From Acanthamoeba castellanii str. Neff (Eukaryota > Discosea > Longamoebia > Acanthamoebidae): a stretch of DNA of 37,660 nt. The stretch is from contig NW_004457260.1 of assembly GCF_000313135.1 (NCBI RefSeq), positions 11,492-49,151 on the forward strand. Direction: 5' to 3'. The position numbers were made by a program, and so were the translations under genes. The notes below the pieces were generated by a model, which was not told the origin of the DNA, did not search any database, and saw only the letters and a program-made list of their open reading frames with translations. This document shows, one piece after another, positions 8,876 to 18,894 of the stretch (positions are counted from its first letter, which is position 1; each line of letters opens with the position of its first letter).

Positions 8876-11800
8876 ATGGAGGGGCTACGGCGGTACCTCG
8901 AGTCGTCGCAGTTGGCCGATGTAGAAGTGGAGGCCGACGGTCGCCTTTTCCCTGCTCACCGCATCGTCTTGGCCCGCCACTCTCTGCTGTTGCGGCAACT
9001 CTTCCAGAATCTGCACGACTCACCCCATTTCGCTCTGCCGCATCGCCTCATCGTTCGATCTGAGAAAGGAGAACACACGACTGAATGGACGAAGGGTCGT
9101 GACGACGTCATGGAGGGTGCCAACAAGATCGAAGTCGTTCTGCCGCCGGGGGCATGGCCGTTGGTGGCGTCGTTCATGTACCAAGGCTCCGTTCTGCTGC
9201 ACCCCAACAACGTCCTGCCCCTCTTCGACAGTGCTGCTCGCCTGCAGGCACGCTCACCACTCATCACCTCACCACCGAATGGAGAACTCTGACGACCTGT
9301 GCGTGTGCGTGTGCGTGTGCGTGTGCGTGTGCGTGTGCGTGTGCGTGTGCTGTGCGTGTGCACGCACCGTACAACAGATTCCTGGTCTGCACGCGCAGTG
9401 CAAGGTCTTTCTCATGACCGGCATGGGTGAGCGTGACATCTTGGGGCTCGCTGCTTCCGCAGGTCTATCGGGCCTCGCCGCTGCCGAAGGTGCTTGCTCG
9501 CTTGCACCTCGTCCACCGCCTCGTAGTACACTCCTCTGCGGCAAACTGACCGAGATTCGTTCGTTCGTTTTCATCAAGAGCACTGCCTGGCCCGCATTGC
9601 GCACGATCTGCCGACGCTGGTGCGGGCCGACGTCGAAGGGTTTGCCCGGCTCGCGCCAGCCCAGCTGGTCAAGCTCTACCGCCGGTCCGATCTCAACACA
9701 GAGGGCAACGAATACCTCCTGTGGCACATTCTGGCCCGATGGACCCAAGCCAATCTCCCACCGTCGCTCGCCCTTGGTGACCTGCGCCACCACCGCGGAG
9801 TGGATGCCGGCGCTGAGCAAGTGGTCGAGAACGAAGATGAAGATAAAGGGGAGGTGAGCGAAGTGCACGAGTTCATGCGGGAGGCGCTGGGTATGATCAG
9901 GTTCGCACTGTTCACGACGCCGCAGCTGGTCGAGGTCCAGAAGAGTGCCCTCGCCGTCCGACTGCTGCCCGAGGGCTACTTCCTGCGGGTCTACGCCCAC
10001 AAGCTCGAACTACAGCAATTTCCCACCACGACGCCCAGCACCGCGACCGCGTCGGCCGAGTTTATGCCGCGCACGCCACCGCCGGCCGGGCCGCATGACA
10101 GCAACAAGACGGTGGTCATCGGGCAGGTCATCACGGGCGCCATGGACCAGTCGTTCCTGTGGCGGATACACCAGGTGAGGGAGACACTCGGCCTGGACGA
10201 TCTCCTGAGCACGGCGACTCGCACGTTCAGAAGCCCCTCGTTCGCGCTCGACGGGTCAAAGAGGTACGACCGAGCCGCCACGCTGCTGTGTGTGCGATCT
10301 ATGCGTAGCGTGCTCACCGTGCGAGGGCGTTGCTCAACAACAGGCAGTTCGTGCTCAGTTACAATGCCATGGAGCGCAGTCTCAGATTGTATGTTGCGCG
10401 ATCCCGTGCAGTCAGCGATGGCATCCGCGGTATGCACTGGCAGCCGTCATCTTCGTCGTCATTAGAGTAGGGCTCACTCCACTCCCCTAATTATTTCAGG
10501 CGACGCACAGCTTCCGGAGCTGGTGGACGACAGCGATTTCCCAAGTGGCCGGAGAACGACGACGCATTACGTTGCGGTGGTGCATCCCCAGAGCTCACAC
10601 GACTCGATCACTCAGGAGGTGACGCCCCAATCGGCCGCCCTGCGGGTCGCGCTGGTCGACCTGACTAGCCAGGGCTTTCTCGGGCGCGCCTCGGAGGACA
10701 GCAGCAGCGACCTCCTGCTCGTTCGGCTCCTCTCTGTTTCACTGCCTTCACGGTCGGCGCCTGCTTCGCATCTCACCAACGCCATCAACGAGGAGGGCGA
10801 GGACGTCGCTGTCGACACAAACCAGCACGCCGGCGACCAACTGCTGGCCCAGAAGGAGGAGAACGGCCAGGGCGAGTCGATGATCGACTTCATGCACTTC
10901 TTTAACAGCGGAAAGCTTGCTGACGTCACCCTCCGGCTGGTCGACGAAAACGATGGCGAAAACGAAGATGAAAACGAAAACGAAGGCAAAAGCGAAAGCG
11001 AAGGCAAAGTCCAGGGCCGGGTGGTGGTCAAGGAGGTGAAGGCGCATCGATTGCTGCTGTGCTGCGGTTCGGACTACTTCGATTCGATGTTCGGATCCCC
11101 GTGGAGCGAAGCGCTTACGAACGAGGTGTGCATTCCACTCGCTTCGGGCGATGACGACAGCCACCCTACCGGCGTACAGCTTCTCGAGAAGGGCGAGGTG
11201 GGCATGTTCACCGAAATGATCGCCTCCTTCTACGGCAAGACCATCACGCCCGACGAAAGCAACGTGCTGCCGCTGCTCAAGATATCGCTTCGATTTCTGG
11301 CGCACGCACTTTCCGAAAGGTTCGTTCGTGGCTGCGTCAAGCCCTACACACACCATTCGTACAACGGCGCACTAGTGGCCGTCGTTCTTATTCTGTCTTT
11401 GTCGCCCGCAGTTGCTTGGCCTGGCTTAAGGAGGCAGCTGACGTAGAACAGCTGTTCTCGCTCTTGTTGAGGGCCAATCACCTCAACCTCCCGCAAGCCC
11501 AAGGTACCGGCACACCACACTCGACCACTCACTATACAGTGATTGCTCGCAAGGCTTTGGCTTCCAGGCGATGACCGAGTACGTGGCTGCTGCGCGCTTA
11601 GATTGCTTGATGAACAGACTCGCGAGCGAGTTTGGCGGGATGGTGCACCGTGGGCAGATGCACCTCTTCGAGCAGCTGCCCTACGAACAGATTGTCGAGT
11701 TGACCCAACGCGACCAGCTCTACACCCTCAGCGAATACCAGGTGTGGTTGGTCATGTCGCACTATATCAACACGCACGGACAGGAACTACACGAGTCCGA

Positions 11801-13512
11801 GGTGGCCTATCTGCTCCGTATGGTCCGCTATCCTCTGCTCACGTCCGTCGAGATCCTTCAGGTAATCAACAGACACGACACACGACACGATACACGACAC
11901 ACGACACACGACACACGACACTGAGTTGCTTCTAACGTAACGTACTGCGCAGGTGGCACAAAACAAACTTGTGTCGAGGGACCACATACAGGCGGCGCTA
12001 GCGTTCCGCCTGGCGCACCACGAGCCCCTTCCTTCGTCCGATGTGGCCTACGGTCAGGGGTACGATTTCTCTCCGTCAGCACTGGACCAAGCGCTGCCTC
12101 ACCGCCTCGCACGACACACACGACATAGGGCCACGAGACCGCGTTCGAGGGACGGCCTGTGGTGCTTCACGATTCCCGGTATCGAGCGGTTGCTGGACGC
12201 CGAGAAGCGGCGCAAGATTCAGCGCAAGGAGCACAAGCGGCTCGAGGAGAAGGCCCGCAACCCGGCCCTCATCAACGTCTACTACTCGACGCCGACGTCG
12301 TCGTCAAATATCAGCACCAACTCGCCCAGCAGTCGGCAGAGCAAAGCCAAGCGCTCGGCGGGCGGCGCAAACAGTGTACAGAGCTCCGAAGCGTTCGTCG
12401 ACCGCGAAGGCTGCAGCTGGACGCTACGCCTGGTCCCCGAGTTCAGGCAGGGCCAACAGTTCGTCTCGCTGGAGATCGAGTTCTACCCGCCGGCCAGCAC
12501 AGCGCACCACCTGCTCAGTCGTCACCGCACCGGCGCCCAACCTTCGGGTACGTAGCAGCCCTTTGGGCGCCTTTGGCTTTCCATTCCTCACTCCAGTGCT
12601 GCGCGCGTGCTCGTGCGTGTGCGTGTGCGGATGATGATGATTATGGTGATGATGATGATGATGTCAGGTCGGATCGAGGAGGCCCAGCTGTCGGCGTCGA
12701 GCCTGGCAGCGAGGTTCGGCATGGTGTTCGCGGGTCGTGTCATCCTCCAATTCATCACCCAGTCTCCATTCCAGCCGATCAAGCGAGGTACCGTCGCACG
12801 CGTCGCTCGCGTGTGTCAACGGATCCCGACACCTCATGTGTTTGGTTTCACGTGGTTGTGTTGTGTGGTGTGTGTGTGTGTGTGTGTGCAGAGTTCCCCA
12901 TTCGCGTTCCGTTATCCCAACAAGCGGGTGGCCTACACGCAGCTCTTCACAATAGGCGATCTGCGCTCGCTGCGCTTGATCGACGACGCGGTCGCCTATC
13001 CTGGTCGCGACGCGCTCACTATCCAATTCGAGGTGCGGCTGGACCCTCGCAGGTCCCAGCCCAGCAGCTTCGAACGGCTCGTCACGGCGCGCTTCCGGCA
13101 TCAGCCGCCTCGGCGCAGCGACGACGGTGCGGGCAGTCAGTACCAGCATGAGCCAGCGGCGGCCGAGGAGGCCGAGTTTCTATGCGAGGTGGTCGACAAG
13201 ACCCAGCTGCCCGCGGTGCTGGCGGGCTACGGCGTGCTGCCCGACGGTCGCGGGCTGGTGGTGGTGGTGGGCGGCCGCGAGCGGCGCGACGCCCACGTCG
13301 ACTCCCTCCAGATCCGGGGCGCCAAGACCGAGGTCGACGTCGTGCTCGTGGACAGTAGGAAGCGGGTCGTCGCCATCGAGCACCGCCTAGTGTTCGCCAC
13401 CATCAGCGCCAACGCCAACCACGCGTGCTACGTGCTCGTCGTCAACACTCGAGACCGGGCGAAGCTCCTGCCTCACCTCGCACCCTGCGACACCGCCGAC
13501 GTTGATTGCTAA
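8876..13512 (+). CDS. Tandem BTB-BACK-MATH-like protein
   Basis: Ten exons give about 1,271 residues: 8876-9247, 9378-9489, 9579-10263, 10344-10429, 10500-11319, 11412-11503, 11554-11861, 11953-12547, 12668-about 12792, and 12892-13512. Unit 1: BTB (LADVEVEADGRLFPAHRIVLARHS...LFDSAARLQIPGLHAQCKVFL), BACK (HCLARIAHDL...EYLLWHILARWTQ) and a MATH-like segment (FLWRIHQ...TFRSPSFALDGSKRQFVLSYN...SLRLYVARS). Unit 2 repeats the order: BTB (KLADVTLRLVDEN...VKAHRLLLCCGSDYFDSMFGS), BACK (LFEQLPYEQIVELTQRD...EYQVWLVMSHYI) and a C-terminal MATH-like stretch (WTLRLVPEFRQGQQFVSLEIEFYP). BTB-BACK proteins usually act as Cullin-3 ubiquitin-ligase adaptors. Exon 1 to 2 uses a GC-AG intron. The donor of the last intron is uncertain (12793, 12802 or 12811). 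A split into two genes was considered, but reading frames and phases run straight through. Confidence 0.82.
9299..9350. repeat. (GTGCGT)n microsatellite in BTB gene intron 1
   Basis: About eight GTGCGT units lie in intron 9248-9377, in the sense strand of the gene. Confidence 0.9.
11871..11922. repeat. (CACGACA)n minisatellite in BTB gene intron 7
   Basis: Degenerate 7-bp CACGACA units, about seven copies, fill most of intron 11862-11952. Confidence 0.85.
12600..12666. repeat. (GTGCGT) and (GAT)n tracts in BTB gene intron 8
   Basis: A short GTGCGTGTGC run is followed by GATGAT triplets reaching to the acceptor of intron 12548-12667. Confidence 0.75.
12866..12889. repeat. (GT)n tract at the 3' end of BTB gene intron 9
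   Basis: A pure GT run abuts the CAG acceptor at 12889-12891, in the position where a polypyrimidine tract would normally lie. Confidence 0.85.
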
Positions 13513-13648
13513 GGTGTTGTTGTATTTTACTTCCAAGCACCAAGTTTATGTACAAGGCAAGAGGCAAGAAGGGTGAACATGGACCCTCCAAGGACGCGAC
13601 ATGATCACTGCCTTCGAGCTCTGACGACGGCCGAGACGAAGGTTCAAT

Positions 13649-15196
13649 TCAAAGTTCGCTTTGCTGGACCTCGGCAAACTGCATCGAGAGCCACAGGCTG
13701 AAGCGCTCGGGCGGGATCGCGCTCTGCTTGGCCTGCTCCCACAGTGCGTGGACGTCCTTGTTCGACGGCTTGCCCATCAGCGAGCTGCTGAGCTTAAGGG
13801 CCAGTGCCAGCGTGAAGAACAACCTGTGATGGTGGTTCAAAAAAAAAGGAAAATGCGGACGTCAGCCGCTACGCAGCTCAAGTTGATGACGTTGATGGTG
13901 ACGATGGTGGTGACAAGAGGTGTACGTACTCGCGCTGGAGCTGGTCGACTGGGAGACGAGGTTCTCGTTCTCCTTCTTCTGCACCTCGATCTGGAGGGCA
14001 AAGGCATCCTTGACGGCGGTGAGGGTGGCCAGCTGCTGCGTGGCCTCCCTGCTCTCCTTGATCTCCTTCATCTCGCCGTGCACCTCCTCGACCTCGTGCA
14101 GAAGCGCGGCGTTGGCCTCCTGGGTCTCCTGCAGCTGGGCCTCGACCCGCCGCACACGTTCGCGCTCCTCGTTCAGCTCGCGCTCGTGCTGCTTCTGCTC
14201 CTCGGCGATCAGGGCCGCGTGCTGGTGGGCCTGCTCGGCGTGCAGCTTGGCCAGGTGCCGCGACTTGTCCTCCTCCATGGCCTTCTCCTCGCGCGCAGAG
14301 CTAAGGTTACGCTCCAGCTCCTCGATCGTCGCATTGAGCTTGTCGATCTTCTCCGACAGCACAGCAACATCACCCTGCAGCTTCTCTGCACACACGACGA
14401 CGGTAAGCGATGCGCGTGCGCTGATGTTGGTGCTGTGTTGATGAGAGCAAGTAGAGTACCCTTCTCGGTGCGCTCGGCCTTAGTTTCCTGGTCCTTCTTC
14501 TTGAGTCGCTGCTGATGGAAGGCAAGCAGTTCTTCGAGCTCCCTCTTCTCTGACTGCAGTCGCTCCACTTCCTCTCGCCTCTGTAGAGATAGATGTGGAA
14601 AGTGGTGTGAGTGTAGGCTCTCGCACCTTCAACTGCAACATCTCACATTGGCGAGTGGTAAGGAGATTCAACAAAAAATCTAAGAATTGTGGTCATGATG
14701 ATGCTAGCGGTTACCTTCTCCAAGGTATGTGAAGCGAAAACAGAGAGCATAAACAAAAACCACCAAGATCCGAACTTCATCTGGGTTTTGCGTTGCGCGA
14801 GTTTGATTACCTTCCGAAGCTCGCTTTGTTCGATCTGCGCCGGCGTCAGCTCATCATCTTCTTCCGCCAGAGCGGGAAGGGGAGCGGTGGCTTCCGAAAT
14901 CGGCTCCTGGGGCACCTCGATCGACGAGGTGTCGGATTCCTTGGTCGATGGCTTGGTCTTCAGCACATCAGTAGTGGCCTTGTTGGCAGCGTTAGGATCA
15001 TTCTCCTTGTTCTCCTTGTTGGCGTCGTCCTTCAGCGGCAGATTGAAAGGAGCGAGGTCCTTCTTCTTCGATTTGGCGCTCCTGGAAGTAGAGAGATGGA
15101 TAAGTCAATAGGCTGCCGTGTCTAGCTCCGATCTCTCTGGGATTCCAGTACTAACCTCTTCTTGCCGTCAGCAGGGGGAGTGTGGTCAAGCAGCAT
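13649..15196 (-). CDS. Coiled-coil protein, function unknown
   Basis: Six exons (15196-15156, 15081-14811, 14641-14627, 14580-14460, 14385-13926, 13823-13649) total 1,083 nt, or 360 residues, with consistent phases. Residues 1-95 are Lys/Glu/Pro-rich and probably disordered (KKRSAKSKKKDLAPFN). From about residue 95 to 300 the protein is a long coiled coil (EQSELRK through RREEVERLQSEKRELEELLAFHQQRLKKKDQ to EKIDKLNATIEELERNL and beyond). The C-terminal 58 residues form a separate helical piece (LFFTLALALKLSSSLMGKPSNKDVHALWEQAKQSAIPPERFSLWLSMQF). I do not recognise the family; golgin-, taxilin- or myosin-tail-like annotations would rest only on coiled-coil similarity. The microexon 14641-14627 (MLQLK) keeps both the frame and the heptad pattern. 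The gene converges with the BTB gene (137-bp gap). Confidence 0.75.
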
Positions 15197-15664
15197 CTTG
15201 TGGTTCGGGTGGGTGATGCTATGTATGATGAATATGAACCATCAAGGCCGAGTGTTTCGTGGGCCAACGTTCCAATCTCAAACGCTGGCCGTTGCAGATC
15301 TTTTCGCGCCAAGTGCAACAGCAACATTCTTTAGATAACGCTATGCGAGAAAAGGAAAATCTGTCAAACTCCTTCAATGCGAACTCCGACCGCCGACCTT
15401 TAAAGAATGTCGATCCAGGCAAAGAATGTCGATCCAGGCAAGCTCGATGGGGATTTGTTGGACATGCTTGCAGCGAAATTTCGATCTTCTTAATGAAGTG
15501 GAAGAAGCCAACACCAACCGTCCGTCGGGCTGGTCGAAAGGCCGCACCAACCGGTGTGGGCAGATTGCTGGAAGAGATTGGTTCGTCCGCAGTGGTCGAG
15601 TTGCGAGAGTGCAAGAGTGGAATAGAAAGTGGAGGGGCGACAACCAGTCTCTTGCGGACAAGGT
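15197..15664. other. Divergent intergenic region with 19-bp tandem duplication and uORF
   Basis: This 468-bp gap separates the coiled-coil gene (minus) from the HA-domain gene (plus). A 19-bp unit AAAGAATGTCGATCCAGGC occurs twice in perfect tandem (15402-15420, 15421-15439). An ATG inside the first unit (15407) opens a 28-codon upstream ORF (MSIQAKNVDPGKLDGDLL...) ending near 15493. Longer open frames continue on the plus strand to 15664 but show no recognisable motif, so a 5' exon of the HA-domain gene cannot be ruled out. Confidence 0.6.
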
Positions 15665-17817
15665 ATGGAGACGAGGGCGAGCCGACGCAGCGGCGCTGTG
15701 GCTGCAGCGGCCGAAGCCGAGTGGACGGCCATGCTGGCGGAGCTGGCCGAGTGGAAGGAAGAGAACGGGGGCAGCATGGCCTCGCTAACAGACGAAGATG
15801 GAGGAAGCAAGAAAAGGGGCAGCAAGAAGCCAAAAATCTCGAAATTGGGGAGATGGGTGGCCGAGATGAGGAAAGAGAAGAAGGAAGGCAGGCTGTCGAA
15901 GGACAAGGAGGACAAGCTCAACGAGATCGGCTTCGAGTGGGGCGGAGGAGAGGAAGGAGAGACGATGGACGCCAGCAAGATTGCGACAGCAGAGGGAGAA
16001 TCTTCGACCGATAACGTTGCTGATGGAGAAGGAGAGGCCAAAAATCAGAAGAAGCGACGACGCAATCCATCGCGGAATGCAAAGAAACTGCACAACGACT
16101 TCATCGAGGAGGCATTCTTTCAAGGAGAGCTCACGCAAGAGGGTGGCGATACGGCGAAATCGCGAGGAGACGCGGATGGGGCGAAGAGGAAGGCGAAGAA
16201 GAGGAAGGTCGGCGATCAGCAATGGGAGCAGAAATTCGAAGAGCTCGTTCGATTCAAGGCGCAGTACGGCCATTTCCGCATTCCGGTGAAAGAGATGCCG
16301 CTACTTAAGTACTGGGCGCAGAACCAGAAGATCACCTATCGCAAGGGCAAGCTGTCCGAGGAGCGACGGGTCCGCCTCGAATCGGTTGGATTCCACTGGG
16401 GAAAGCAGCGCAAGGGCGACACACCACAGAAGGGGAGCGATCGACAAGCCGTCGCGGCCAAGACGCCATCTGCAGCTCACGGGCGGCTGACGTCGGCGAG
16501 CGGCGCCAAGGTGGGAGGCGAGGCGGAGGGCGACGGCAGCAGCGGCGACGAGGACGAGGAGTACGAGGACGAGGACGAAGAGCAGCAGGAGGTCGCCACG
16601 ACCGACACGTCGGCTGCATCGAGCAAGAAGAAGGCTGCCAAGGAAGGCAACGTCACCACTTCCTCTTCTTCCTCTTCCGCTTCACCTTCGTCAACAGCCA
16701 CCACACCCAGCAACGGTGCCAGCAACGCTGCTGCGCGCGGCGCGGCCAACCCGTCGCCGATGTACGGCCAGCCCAAGCCGAGCATTCTCACAACAGTCGC
16801 CACACACAGCAACCCGTCCTACATCCATCCACCCACCACATCGCAGTTCGGCAGCGGCAAGGACCACCGGATGGTACTCTCTCTCTCTCTCTCTGCAAGT
16901 GCGGTGTGTGCGTGTGTGTGTGTGTGTGTGTTGTAAGTGCGGTGTGCGGTGTGCGCGTGATACTCTCTGTATAGCGTGGCTATGTCTGGGTCGATGGCTG
17001 ATTGAAAGATGGTGCAGTATCCGCCGCCACCGTACCCGGGAGGGCCGAGCCGGAGCATGGATGGGCCATCAATGCAGACGGCCGTGGTCGCGGGCAGCAA
17101 CATGAACGGCCCCGCCGCCCCGATGGTGGATCGATTCCTCACGGTGCGAGAGGCGAGGGAGTACATTTTTTCGCGCATCGAAGTGCTCGAGCGACGACAG
17201 GAGGAGACGCACCGACACATGCTCGAGCTGCGGCAGGCGTTCAAGGGCATGGAGCGATTCATCATGCAGCACTTTGCCCGAGAGCGCGAGATGGCCGAGC
17301 GGACGCGGAGCATGTGGGCCCCCGCCGCGCAGCCGCTCTACGGCCACGAGACGCAGCCACCATCGATGGCCGCCGGCATCGGCGGCCAGGGGTACTCGGC
17401 CTACCCCACAGGCGGGCCCGTAGCCGCGGGCTACCCCTACTATCCGCAGCAGGCGCAGCCACACCCCCAGCAGCAACCGCCGATCGACCCGACGAAGGAG
17501 CGCGAGCGGATGGTCAATGCTGGCTACCTGCCGCCGCAGCAGCACCAGCCACACACGGCCCCCTATCCATACTCCTACCCTCCTCCCGCCGGCGTCGGTG
17601 CGCCGATGATGATGTCGCGAACTGCCAGCAGCGAGAACCCCTACGCGCGCCACGTCACGTCGCCCTCGCCCAGCAACAACGCGTTCGCTCGGTCTCCTAC
17701 TGCCGCCGCTGGTCCCACTTCTTCGAGTCCCTCTTCACTCTCCCACCTCAACGCGGCTCTCGGGGCTCTCACGCAGAGTCCTCCACCGACACCAGCAGTT
17801 CGTTCCCTCATTATCCA

Positions 17818-17860
<43 letters not shown>

Positions 17861-18620
17861 GCACGCACAATGCAGCAAATCTGATCGTGCTTGGCGTTTT
17901 GTCCAGGCGCCATCTCCGCCGGTGGGCGTTTCATCCCAGAACATGCACGGCGCGCCGCACATGTCGCCCGCGCTCGGACCGAGTGGAGCCTACACCGGCG
18001 TACTCCCGCACAGCGCGCACAACCCCTACCAGAGCCTGTCGCCGCACGCCGGCCATCCGCAGGCCCGCTCGCAGCAGCCGCACCACCACGCCCTGCCCCC
18101 GCACCACCCCACCTCCACCTCCGCATCGACCATGCCCGCCTCGCACCAGCCCGGCTTCTACCCACCGCCGCACCGGGCGTCGCCCGTCATCGGCTCGCCC
18201 ATGCCGGGCGGCTGCTCGCCCGAGGCCGTGCAGACGCCCGAGGCCCACGGCCTGCACTTCCCGCGCACCCCGAACGCGCCGTCGGTCACCTCCGTCACGC
18301 CCATCCCGCCCTCCATCGTCCACCAGTACCCGCCGCCCGAGGAGGTGGCCCCGACACTCAGCCCGCCGCGGCCGCGCCTGGGCGACTTCACCCTCTCCGG
18401 CCTCGACCCCGTCGGCGCCGCCTTCCCCTTTCTCGACGAGAACGACGAAGACGACGGCAGCGGTGGTGGCGGCGGCGGCACGAGTGCGGTCTCGGGCGCG
18501 GCGTTGTCGCGGCTGGACCACCTGCGGCACCACCACGCGGCGGGCGAGGAGGACGGCGGTGCGACGGAGACCGACGAGAATGGCGAGGAACTGCTCAAGC
18601 AGCTCGACACGTTCTGCTGA
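15665..18620 (+). CDS. Helicase-associated (HA) domain protein, two copies, no helicase
   Basis: Three exons (15665-16873, 17009-17797, 17907-18620; both introns phase 0) encode 903 residues. HA copy 1 is at residues about 18-100 (EAEWTAMLAELAEWKEENGG...LGRWVAEMRKEKKEGRLSKDKEDKLNEIGFEW). HA copy 2 is at about 185-255 (WEQKFEELVRFKAQYGHFRIP...LKYWAQNQKITYRKGKLSEERRVRLESVGFHW). HA domains are three-helix, Trp-anchored modules, often at the C-terminus of bacterial helicases; here no helicase motifs are present. A basic KKRRRNPSR run between them could be a nuclear signal. After an acidic stretch (DEDEEYEDEDEE) comes a coiled-coil helix (FLTVREAREYIFSRIEVLERRQEETHRHMLELRQAFKGMERFIMQHFAREREM), then about 400 residues rich in Pro, His, Ser and Gln. 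This suggests a chromatin or transcription-associated protein, but that is inference. ATG 15665 is the first Met in the HA frame. Confidence 0.8.
16877..16931. repeat. (CT)n and (GT)n tracts in HA-gene intron 1
   Basis: A CT run directly after the donor is followed by a GT/GC-alternating run in intron 16874-17008. Confidence 0.8.
17815..17873. repeat. (ACGC)n tetranucleotide microsatellite in HA-gene intron 2
   Basis: About 13 ACGC units lie in intron 17798-17906. They leave both reading directions open over this stretch. Confidence 0.92.
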
Positions 18621-18660
18621 TTCTCCCGCCCGAAACAAAAATATATTTATAATCAGGAAA

Positions 18661-18695
18661 ACAAAAACAAAAACAAAAACAAAAACGTATAAAAA
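18661..18695 (+). promoter_or_regulatory. (AAAAAC)n tract followed by a TATA box
   Basis: TATAAAAA at 18688-18695 is a strong match to the eukaryotic TATA consensus and lies about 200 bp before the start codon of the giant coiled-coil gene at 18895. A short AAAAAC repeat precedes it, about 40 bp after the HA-gene stop codon. Confidence 0.55.
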
Positions 18696-18894
18696 GGCGG
18701 TGAGACGGGAGCAGCCACGTCCGCGCCATCGAATCGATCAGCTGCTCGTTTAGCTTTTTTCATCCAATCGTTGTCTCGTCTTTCCTCAACCCGAGGACGG
18801 TGCACGGTGTTCTCTCTCCCGCTTTGTTAAATCAGATCCAATTAAATTATCGAAGATTAATTTTCTTTTTAAAAATGGCACTCCTAGAGCCGAG

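Noticed and set aside
10169..10224. Intron starting at CAG|GTGAGG at 10169 in the BTB gene
   Set aside because: The donor looks good, but the candidate intron of about 56 nt to the CAG before AAGCCC changes the frame and removes the MATH-like TFRSPSFALDG segment.
10500..13512. A separate second BTB gene beginning near 10.5 kb
   Set aside because: There is no start codon or promoter-like gap. The exon before it (10344-10429) joins in phase through a good GT-AG intron.
17818..17872. Possible CRISPR-like array at the ACGC repeats
   Set aside because: The repeats are contiguous 4-bp units with no spacers, in a eukaryotic intron.
17002..18753. A 583-codon Arg/Pro-rich frame overlapping the HA-domain gene
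   Set aside because: It is a shadow frame. The HA-gene exons have a consistent phase and a helical segment with proper amphipathic pattern, and this frame has none.
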